Origin: JARIHC01 sp035692985
GTDB lineage: Bacteria; Patescibacteriota; Saccharimonadia; Saccharimonadales; UBA4665
Reading direction: 5' to 3'
DNA length: 64,000 nucleotides
Assembly (NCBI GenBank): GCA_035692985.1
Contig: DASSHG010000003.1
Location: forward strand, 75,667 to 139,666
Both the position numbers and the translations under genes were made by a program. Below, one piece after another: positions 58,439 through 64,000 of the stretch (position 1 is the stretch's first letter; each line of letters opens with the position of its first letter). The notes under the pieces were generated by a model. It was not told where the DNA came from. It searched no databases and saw nothing but the letters and a program-made list of their open reading frames with translations.

Positions 58439-59738
58439 GGGCCATTTCCACCACTCTCTCTAGCGTGCGGGAATCCACCCCCCGGCGCTCCCAATGTTGC
58501 CAGGTGATGTCGCCGCCCCGCAGTATCATTTTCATACTCTTTAGCAGCACGATATATTCCACCCAGGTAGTGAGATAAAATAGCGGCCAGGTGAAAGGAA
58601 ATTTCAGAATGATCTTCCAGTCGACCTTTTTCTGGTTGAACAAGCCGACCACCAGATAGCTCACGAAGATAAATAGCAAGCCGAGGCCGAGCGATAGATA
58701 GTCTCCGGAAATCAGGCTATAGCCTACGAGTAAGGTGATACCGATTGGTTCGAATAGCAGTTGCAGCTCGCCCAGCAACGAATATGGCAAGATAAAGAAA
58801 CAAAGCCAGGTATTGTGGCGGCGCTTTAAAGAAAAGAAGAGCTGGCGGTATTTGCCGAAAGTCTCAATACGGCCCTTTTTCCAGCGTAAGCGCTGGTTTA
58901 CGAGGCTAGTCAATGTGGCGGCGCCCTCCGTATGACAGATTACCTCATCAGCGAATACAGCATGCAATCCGTGGTAGCGTGTGCGGAGCGACATCTCAAT
59001 GTCTTCAGTCTTGTTGACGGTATCGAAGAGGCCGAAACGGTCAAAGGTTTTCTGGCGACGGAAAGCGGCGCAGGCGCCGCCATAAATATATTCGGCGTCC
59101 AGGAACGAGTGGGCGCGCTTGAAGTAGAAGCCGAAGAGATATTCTAGTTGCTGGAGATGACCTATAAGAGTGTTGTTGCGGGCGATTTTAACATTGCCTA
59201 CGGCAGCATCGATTTTCGGGTCGGCAAAATAGCCTACCAAAGTTTCAATCGCGTTTGGCTCGAAAATAGAGTCGGCATCCATAGTGACGAGAATATCGCC
59301 GTTGGCCTGCTCGACACCCGTATTCAGGGCTGAGCCTTTCCCGCCGTTTGGTTGATAGAAGTAGCGGATGCGTTTGGGAGAACCGTCTTTTTTCAGGTCA
59401 TGCAGCAAGAAGCGCCGGACAACGGCGTCGGATTGATCGTCGGAGCCGTCGTTGACAACGATAATCTCCAGATTATCGTAGGTATTGTTAATCAATGATT
59501 GTACTGTGCCAATAATGCCGACTTCTTCATTCCAGGCTGGTACCACGACGGAAACCAGCGGCCGGTAGCTGGCGGCGTACCCGGGGTCGTGCTTATAAAG
59601 GCGCCGACGACGCAGAGTTTCCTTAACGCTGTGCCAGGGCGCGAACATTAGCAACAGCCAGTATTTGAGCAACATACAGCCGGCAAATATAATTGTGATA
59701 TCGCGCAGGACGACAAACCACTCGCTAGCGCTGGTCAT
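58431..59738 (-). CDS. Processive family 2 glycosyltransferase
   Basis: The 435-residue membrane enzyme has a first helix (about 12-32), a GT-A domain with VVPAWNEEVGIIGTV, VVNDGSDDQSD, the DxD in VTMDADSIF, TEDIEMSLR and QRLRW (the QxxRW motif of processive synthases), and four or so C-terminal helices. This layout is that of PgaC/IcaA, hyaluronan or cellulose synthase-like enzymes. The polymer cannot be named. It overlaps its neighbours on both sides (4 and 8 bp). Confidence 0.92.
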   Translation of the reverse strand: MTSASEWFVVLRDITIIFAGCMLLKYWLLLMFAPWHSVKETLRRRRLYKHDPGYAASYRPLVSVVVPAWNEEVGIIGTVQSLINNTYDNLEIIVVNDGSDDQSDAVVRRFLLHDLKKDGSPKRIRYFYQPNGGKGSALNTGVEQANGDILVTMDADSIFEPNAIETLVGYFADPKIDAAVGNVKIARNNTLIGHLQQLEYLFGFYFKRAHSFLDAEYIYGGACAAFRRQKTFDRFGLFDTVNKTEDIEMSLRTRYHGLHAVFADEVICHTEGAATLTSLVNQRLRWKKGRIETFGKYRQLFFSLKRRHNTWLCFFILPYSLLGELQLLFEPIGITLLVGYSLISGDYLSLGLGLLFIFVSYLVVGLFNQKKVDWKIILKFPFTWPLFYLTTWVEYIVLLKSMKMILRGGDITWQHWERRGVDSRTLERVVEMAHE

Positions 59739-60400
59739 TGCTGATCCTCGCTCTGGACATTAACCAAAGTAGTGGCGATGATAGTATGCGCCGGGCCGTC
59801 TTGGACGACCAAATACATACGATTGCCGGTGGTTTGAGGTATGACGTAGCGCTCAGACGCGTCGCTATCGTTAAGAGTGGCGACCTCATTAACGCGGTAC
59901 ATGTATCGCCAGTCGCGCTTGGTGTACAAATAAATATTACTGGAGGGCTTGATTTTGTCGACCTCATCTTTGGCTATCGTCGTGCGGCTGCCGGTCATAT
60001 AGACAATGAGATCGCCGATGTCGCCCTCTTTAGCGTGCGATACCAGGATATAGTGGGCGGTTGACGACCGGGCCAGCCAGCTGTGCTGGTGGTAAATCGG
60101 CGCGGCTATAGTGATGTTCTTGGCGGTGGCAGCGATCCTTATCTGGGAGGGCGTACCGTAAGTGCCCTGGTACGCGCTGCTAGTCTGGCTATTTAAAGCC
60201 GGAACCATAAAATCAGGATTTGGCTGGAAATAGCTGAGATCGACTTTAGAGACAGCATTCGCCACCGGCAAGGTCTGGCCGAAAGTGGTTTCATAACTAT
60301 TAGCTAATAAGAATGCCGTGAGAAGACCACAGGCTATATAAATGCCGGTCCGCCCCGTCAGGAAAACTCCTGATCTTATAAAGCGTACGGCAGCGATCAC
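59735..60400 (-). CDS. Sortase-fold protein lacking the catalytic Cys
   Basis: After one membrane helix (about 15-33) the 221-residue protein follows sortase strand order: IRIAATAKNITIAAPIYHQ, AHYILVSHAKEGDIGDLIVY, IYLYTKRDWRYMYRVNE, and RMYLVVQDGPAHTI where active enzymes have TLxTC. No Cys is present in that strand. This suggests an inactive sortase-like structural protein; the assignment rests on pattern only. GTG start at 60400, overlapping the previous small gene as GTGA. It precedes the glycosyltransferase gene. Confidence 0.65.
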   Translation of the reverse strand: MIAAVRFIRSGVFLTGRTGIYIACGLLTAFLLANSYETTFGQTLPVANAVSKVDLSYFQPNPDFMVPALNSQTSSAYQGTYGTPSQIRIAATAKNITIAAPIYHQHSWLARSSTAHYILVSHAKEGDIGDLIVYMTGSRTTIAKDEVDKIKPSSNIYLYTKRDWRYMYRVNEVATLNDSDASERYVIPQTTGNRMYLVVQDGPAHTIIATTLVNVQSEDQQ

Positions 60401-60552
60401 AATAGGCGTTCCCCTGTTGGAGGAGGCGTTTGAGGAGACAATTTTGCCCGACGAATCAATTTGAGCGCAAAGAGGGCCAATAGATTGCTAACCACAACGC
60501 TTAAGAGGAAGACAATGTAGACAATAACGATGATCTTGTACGGTCCCGACAT
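60397..60552 (-). CDS. Small single-TM protein heading the polysaccharide operon
   Basis: A 51-residue frame: MSGPYKIIVIVYIVFLLS and a further hydrophobic stretch to about residue 32, then a basic tail (LKLIRRAK) and Pro-rich end. AAGGAGGGG lies just before the ATG at 60552, the best ribosome binding site of the operon. It overlaps the sortase-like gene by 4 bp. Small membrane partners are common beside processive glycosyltransferases (for example PgaD), so an accessory role is likely. Confidence 0.75.
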   Translation of the reverse strand: MSGPYKIIVIVYIVFLLSVVVSNLLALFALKLIRRAKLSPQTPPPTGERLL

Positions 60553-60680
60553 GAGCCCCTCCTTTTACTCTGTTTACTCTGTTCTTCCCGGTCAACCAAA
60601 CGTGCTCAATTACAACCCATATCTACAAACGAGTCTATTAGAAATCTCACTACAATTTTGAAATGCCGGAGGTTATTTTA

Positions 60681-61361
60681 CTATGCTGTTAGAACTGAAT
60701 ATTGGCGCAAATCAGACATTTCACTAAATGTGGCGGAGGAGTCTTCTTTGCCAAGAAGCCTGCCATTCGCACTGATAGCGTACCTCCCTAAAGGTATCGG
60801 GTCTTTATCGATAATAATGCCACATCCCAAGTTAGCAAACACTCCATTCTTTTGGTGGCCGTCCACCATCATGCCTACGTCATGCCAGTCTGCGCTCCCG
60901 TCTGTTAGGGCTACTGAGTGATATGTGCTGTGACCCATTAAATATATATTCTTTACTTCTACATCTTGTATTGCCGATCTTAGATCGGCTTTGCTTGCCG
61001 CTTCGACTATCGCTAATTCTTCAATCATTGATCTGCCGGTGAATCTTTTTAGCAGATTACCTCGTAGCGCAATTGCTAAATCAAAAGCTTTTTCAGCGAA
61101 CAAAGCGGCCTCGCCTGTATCTCGCTCACCCCGACCATTTGCGCCTGAAGCCAGTATTACTGTTGCTGTGCCCACATTTTCTTGACCATCAATTGGCAAC
61201 CTGCTTTCTACTCTGCGTTTTCGACGGGCTTGGTTTGGTCGTGAAGAATAAGTGGCATCCTGATAGTTCATATTGTATTCCCGCCGATTAAATAAATTAT
61301 CGATATAAGCAGGAAGATTGTTAGTCTCACGCGAATTATTGTAATAAACTTGCCGGTGCAT
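60681..61361 (-). CDS. Hypothetical protein with possible caspase/CHAT-like His-Cys pair
   Basis: The 226-residue protein has a basic Asn/Arg-rich N-terminus (1-55) and a globular domain: ATVILASGANGRGERDTG, a helix, VKNIYLMGHSTYHS, and 36 residues later VFANLGCGIII. A His after a hydrophobic strand followed by a Cys after another is what clan CD peptidases show, but the spacing and other motifs are not convincing. Start at 61361 is set by an excellent promoter 6 nt upstream. Confidence 0.65.
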   Translation of the reverse strand: MHRQVYYNNSRETNNLPAYIDNLFNRREYNMNYQDATYSSRPNQARRKRRVESRLPIDGQENVGTATVILASGANGRGERDTGEAALFAEKAFDLAIALRGNLLKRFTGRSMIEELAIVEAASKADLRSAIQDVEVKNIYLMGHSTYHSVALTDGSADWHDVGMMVDGHQKNGVFANLGCGIIIDKDPIPLGRYAISANGRLLGKEDSSATFSEMSDLRQYSVLTA

Positions 61362-61367
61362 AAGGAT

Positions 61368-61396
61368 AAAATACCACAAAAGTAGTATTTAGTCAA
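61368..61396 (-). promoter_or_regulatory. Near-consensus promoter of a leaderless gene
   Basis: TTGACT (61396-61391), 17 bp, TATTTT (61373-61368), then 6 nt to the ATG at 61361. The clearest full -35/-10 pair among the leaderless genes here. Confidence 0.75.
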
Positions 61397-61511
61397 AGGC
61401 ATGGCTCAGCGGGATAGGCTAGAACCGGGGTCAACTAATTTCATATTACAGAGAGACTTCCAGAGTGAATAATTTTACAGAAAAGTTCAATTATTGATGG
61501 TACAGTTCGTG

Positions 61512-62114
61512 GCCATGGAAAGCCGACCAAAGTATTCTCCAGGCGAAAAATTACTGGCGAGTGGATTAATTGTCTTGTTGGGCGCTGCTGGTTGCGGTGG
61601 CGGTTCAAGCGGCGAATCGCCAGCTAAAAAACGTGCTTCAGCACGCCATGAGCTACTGGCTTTGCCGGCACCATCAGGCAATACCCCTGCGGCACTTGCC
61701 CGGTCAATTGGGCGGTTAAGCCGGCGGGCGGGTGTACTTAGGCAAGAATCCCATGACGCAGGAGCTGTGCCCTCAAGTTTTTGCAAATACGACGATAATA
61801 ACCCGCAGCCCACGTTTAGCTCCAAGCCGGCCCGGGTAATTATCGACAGCCTATGCCAGCCGCCGCTTGGCGCGCCGGTAGGCGTCTATGCGGATGCAAA
61901 TTTCAGCAGCGATCTCGTTGGCAAAGTGCGTGATGGAGACGTAGTCGAAGCAAATTGTATTGATCCTAGCGGCCAGACGACCACGAATGTCCTCGGATCC
62001 CGGAGCCAGTCCAGCACGTGGGTAGAAATTACTGAGGGCAAAATAGAGGGCTATGTATCCGAAGTAAACGTGGCCTATGTTAATAATTCAGCCTTCCAGC
62101 ACTGCGATCGTTAA
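61512..62114 (+). CDS. Lipoprotein with SH3-like domain
   Basis: The 200-residue protein has a lipoprotein signal (GLIVLLGAAGC lipobox, lipidated Cys followed by GGGSSGES) and a C-terminal SH3b-like unit (PVGVYADANFSSDLVGKVRDGDVV, WVEITEGKIEGYVSEVNVAYV). Four further Cys could form disulfides, consistent with the VKOR gene. The start at 61512 follows TG-G-TACAGT by 8 nt; an ATG at 61494 is the alternative. Divergent from the preceding gene. Confidence 0.8.
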   Translation, partial: AMESRPKYSPGEKLLASGLIVLLGAAGCGGGSSGESPAKKRASARHELLALPAPSGNTPAALARSIGRLSRRAGVLRQESHDAGAVPSSFCKYDDNNPQPTFSSKPARVIIDSLCQPPLGAPVGVYADANFSSDLVGKVRDGDVVEANCIDPSGQTTTNVLGSRSQSSTWVEITEGKIEGYVSEVNVAYVNNSAFQHCDR

Positions 62115-62127
62115 AAAATTTATATAG

Positions 62128-62733
62128 CTAAAGCCACTGGGCCACCCCGCCGTGGTGAGAGCAAGTTCCTCTGCGCGATTGACTGAAACTATAGCTGCCG
62201 TCAACACATTGAGCGGTCGCGCCAGAAGGCTGGCTGGAGCTTGTCTCCGGGCTACATACTGTATTACCCGCGGAATTTATGTAGGATCCGTTAGTACAAG
62301 TTGGCGTAGGAGCTGGCGTTGGCGCCGGCGTTGGCGCGGGGGCCGCAGCAACCTTCGGACTAGCAGTAAAACTCGCGCGGTTATTTGAGAGTTGAGCATA
62401 ACGGACGTAATTCACCGGTTTTTGGTATATCCGGCCATTTTTGCCCTTAAATTGCTTGGCGAATGTTATCTTGCTCTGGTCAGTGAGCTTGACTTTGTGA
62501 AATGTCGCCCAATCCTTCTTATTAGCGGTTGCGTAACTTGACTGCGCGTCGTTAACGTACAGTACTAGCTTGGTACCCGGCTTATCTTTAACTACAACGT
62601 CAAAAGTTCCATCTGATTTGGCATAACCAGCAGCCGCGGTTATATGTACGGGACTTTGTGCAAAAACTCCGGCGTTTAACACGAATACGCTCATCATAAG
62701 CGCAACAAATAGCGTGATAACTCCCTTATGCAT
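62128..62733 (-). CDS. Secreted DUF3761 protein
   Basis: A 201-residue secreted protein: signal peptide (1-25, ending NAGVFAQ), a beta-rich domain (26-130), a Pro-Ala-Pro-Thr linker, and a C-terminal module with CVDGSYSFSQSRRGTCSHHG and VAQWL, which matches DUF3761. Two Cys pairs suggest disulfides. GGGAGAGG precedes the ATG. An inverted repeat lies in its leader. Confidence 0.85.
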   Translation of the reverse strand: MHKGVITLFVALMMSVFVLNAGVFAQSPVHITAAAGYAKSDGTFDVVVKDKPGTKLVLYVNDAQSSYATANKKDWATFHKVKLTDQSKITFAKQFKGKNGRIYQKPVNYVRYAQLSNNRASFTASPKVAAAPAPTPAPTPAPTPTCTNGSYINSAGNTVCSPETSSSQPSGATAQCVDGSYSFSQSRRGTCSHHGGVAQWL

Positions 62734-62752
62734 AGGTACCTCTCCCTTTAGT

Positions 62753-62770
62753 AATATGATAGATCATATT
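62753..62770 (-). promoter_or_regulatory. Inverted repeat in the leader of the DUF3761 gene
   Basis: AATATGAT and ATCATATT are perfect 8-bp arms around AG, just downstream of the presumed extended -10 (TG-A-TACAGT) and before the ribosome binding site: a plausible operator. Confidence 0.5.
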
Positions 62771-62931
62771 TAGATATACTGTATCATCTTTACTCAGCTT
62801 TACCAGGCTAAAATTATGACCCTGTAATATTTATTTAATAGTTCGAGGAGTGTGGTTAGGCATCGTTGCCAAGTCTCCTTGACCTACAAGCATCGTGGGA
62901 TTATATTTAATTTTGAAACTAAGGGGCACAA

Positions 62932-63099
62932 ATGGGAAAAAATGTAACTCTGGTAATTTACGTCGTGCTGATGGTGGCTATTATAGTGGCCGTGGATTTT
63001 CTGTTCTTCCGGCACCGGTTCGGGGAGCGGCTAATAGCCAATATAGGAATTGTATTGGTTTTCGTAGCTTTTTATTTGGTGTTCCTAAAGCGTCCATAA
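62932..63099 (+). CDS. Small two-TM membrane protein (55 aa)
   Basis: Two hydrophobic helices (about residues 5-23 and 35-52) joined by FRHRFGERL, ending FLKRP. AAGGGG precedes the ATG at 62932. Family not recognised; small but with a clean start and a strong membrane pattern. The region upstream (62771-62931) is AT-rich and shows no further gene. Confidence 0.65.
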   Translation: MGKNVTLVIYVVLMVAIIVAVDFLFFRHRFGERLIANIGIVLVFVAFYLVFLKRP

Positions 63100-63160
63100 G
63101 ACCCTGTGATATTCGATTGACGTGCTAGTAGCTCCCGCCTTGTTGGCGATCTTTGCGGTT

Positions 63161-63550
63161 CTAACGTGGGCGACGGATGGTCAGCAGTTTTCCGATACCA
63201 TAAGCAATCAGCAAATAGACTATGATCGCAACCAGTGTCGAGAGTTCAAACCTTGCTTCACCGTATTGCTGCTTATAGCTAAATAGGCCAAAGAATGGTG
63301 ATGCGAAAGGGTGTGATACCGAGTAGATAAAACTCGCGAATCCGTTTGAATTACTTGCGCCAAACAGAATAAAAACAAATCTGAACGCCAGTAGTATGGC
63401 GATTACGCCGCCGATAAACCAAACGATTCTGGAAGCAATCGAATCTTTACTATCAATTTGATCATTATCATTGTCCACAATTTTTGTTGTTCTTACGCTT
63501 GCCGTTCCGTCGCTATTTGCCTGTCTCGTTTGTTGAATTTGATCTGCCAT
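63161..63550 (-). CDS. YggT-family-like membrane protein
   Basis: A polar 45-residue N-terminus leads to two membrane regions (IVWFIGGVIAILLAFRFVFILFGA and LVAIIVYLLIAYGIGKLL, each in parts), with the loop ASFIYSVSHPFASPFFGLF resembling the YggT signature, where PF and a Glu before the last helix are typical. Function of the family is unclear (envelope homeostasis). The start 63550 (MADQIQ) is preferred over an ATG 15 nt upstream by the GAGGTG site. Confidence 0.75.
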   Translation of the reverse strand: MADQIQQTRQANSDGTASVRTTKIVDNDNDQIDSKDSIASRIVWFIGGVIAILLAFRFVFILFGASNSNGFASFIYSVSHPFASPFFGLFSYKQQYGEARFELSTLVAIIVYLLIAYGIGKLLTIRRPR

Positions 63551-63692
63551 GATGTAGCACCTCATTGTTAACGCTATATAGCAGTATGGCGCTTATAATC
63601 CGGCACGTAAGTAATTTATTTAACATATTATTTAATATAACCACCATCAATAAAAAGACCTCCGAAGAAACCGTCTTAAGCCCAAGTGTCTG

Positions 63693-63822
63693 GGCTCCGG
63701 GGACTGGATAGCGGGCTTCGCCCTTTTCCGCTGCGGCGTGCTCGGAATATTTTCCTGCGCGCGTCCTCGCTCCAACGAACCAGCGACTAGCGCCAGCAAG
63801 GCTGTCGCGTCGCTTGGGTTCG
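63693..63822 (-). repeat. tRNA-adjacent split T-arm element, copy 2 (tRNA-Asn)
   Basis: Downstream of the tRNA-Asn terminator (minus strand) lie inverted arms CGAACCCAAGCGAC (63822-63809) and GTCGCTGGTTCG (63787-63776); the second arm repeats the tRNA-Asn T-arm start. After a 66-nt insert comes an exact copy (63709-63693) of 17 nt of the tRNA 3' end (tRNA copy at 63894-63878). The insert carries the 25-nt block (63760-63736) shared with the tRNA-Glu element, with hairpin GGAA-AATA-TTCC against GGAG-TTTA-CTCC in the other. CCA itself is not copied here. Confidence 0.7.
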
Positions 63823-63839
63823 AGCCAAACTCCAGAACA

Positions 63840-63877
63840 ATATAAAAAAAGCCACCAAATGGTGACTATTTTTATAT
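63840..63877 (-). terminator. Long-stem terminator after tRNA-Asn
   Basis: An 18-position stem (63877-63860 with 63857-63840, one mismatch) with a 2-nt loop contains a T7 run and AGTCACCA/TGGTGGCT. It starts at the tRNA 3' end as in the tRNA-Glu case. Confidence 0.75.
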
Positions 63878-63951
63878 GGCTCCGGGGACTGGATTCGAAC
63901 CAGCGACCTAGTGGTTAACAGCCACCCGCTCTACCGCTGAGCTACCCCGGA
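63877..63951 (-). tRNA. tRNA-Asn (GTT)
   Basis: Acceptor TCCGGGG/CCCCGGA, anticodon arm GGTGG-CTGTTAA-CCACT region with GTT, T arm CTGG-TTCGAAT-CCAG. CCA is encoded (63879-63877). Confidence 0.94.
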
Positions 63952-64000
63952 ATATCTGTAAAGTTTTCGGTTACAGGCTTATATTCTACCTGTCAAAGGG

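Noticed and set aside
63693..63951. Integrated prophage or genomic island ends at tRNA-Asn
   Set aside because: No integrase, phage or conjugation gene near either tRNA element, and the repeat spacing is under 200 bp.
1..64000. Recoded TGA (Gly) as in SR1/Gracilibacteria
   Set aside because: Several genes end at TGA with overlapping downstream starts (for example purL/purQ), and conserved genes have no internal TGA.

Overview
The window looks like a chromosome segment of a Patescibacteria (CPR) organism, most probably Candidatus Saccharibacteria (TM7). Reasons: GC just above 50 percent, very tight packing with many 1-40 bp gene overlaps, many small membrane proteins and uncharacterised coiled-coil proteins, a sortase plus LPXTG surface protein, a membrane-tethered Clp ATPase, and a high share of apparently leaderless genes. 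TGA is an ordinary stop (for example the ATGA overlaps in the pur operon), which argues against the recoded SR1/Gracilibacteria lineages. The lineage call is inference; no rRNA is present. No prophage, transposase, integrase or CRISPR array was seen.

Layout. 1-9.6 kb: pth-der, a small membrane-protein gene followed by a hammerhead ribozyme, an RluB-type pseudouridine synthase, two sensor kinase/response regulator sets, tRNA-Glu with an odd downstream element, and a DUF3048 protein. 9.6-15.4 kb: gltX, a second hammerhead ribozyme downstream of a 117-codon gene, a PEGA protein, a sortase, tRNA-Leu. 15.4-24 kb: an overlapping run (xthA, methyltransferase, hydrolase, HAD phosphatase, NnrD-like), coiled-coil proteins, pyrH, a Nudix hydrolase and the membrane Clp ATPase. 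24-34 kb: asd, tRNA-Ser, a MacB-like ABC exporter, an NRAMP-related transporter, VKOR, a MarP-like protease, an aldehyde dehydrogenase and an acetolactate-synthase-like enzyme. 34-44.6 kb: purine genes guaA (eukaryote-type), guaB and purN-purL-purQ-purM, with superoxide dismutase and an LPXTG protein between. 44.6-54.9 kb: a Y-family polymerase cassette with a long leader, secreted and DoxX-like proteins, a flavin electron-transfer operon (FMN-binding protein, ApbE, RnfD-like/reductase fusion), aldo-keto reductase, SPW and KGG stress proteins. 54.9-64 kb: a 741-aa protein of unknown function, a four-gene putative exopolysaccharide operon, secreted proteins and tRNA-Asn with a second copy of the odd tRNA-adjacent element.

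Most striking observations: (i) two type III hammerhead ribozymes with compensatory stem changes, each downstream of a small-protein gene and a GC-rich hairpin; (ii) a shared element downstream of tRNA-Glu and tRNA-Asn that looks like a tRNA 3' half with an insert in the T-loop and carries a conserved 25-nt hairpin block with a compensatory base pair; (iii) a recurrent extended -10 box 6-8 nt before the start codon, pointing to leaderless transcripts and correcting several starts; (iv) a eukaryote-type GMP synthetase and a PurL with two PurS-like domains.

All motif, structure and domain calls were read by eye; no database search or folding program was run.
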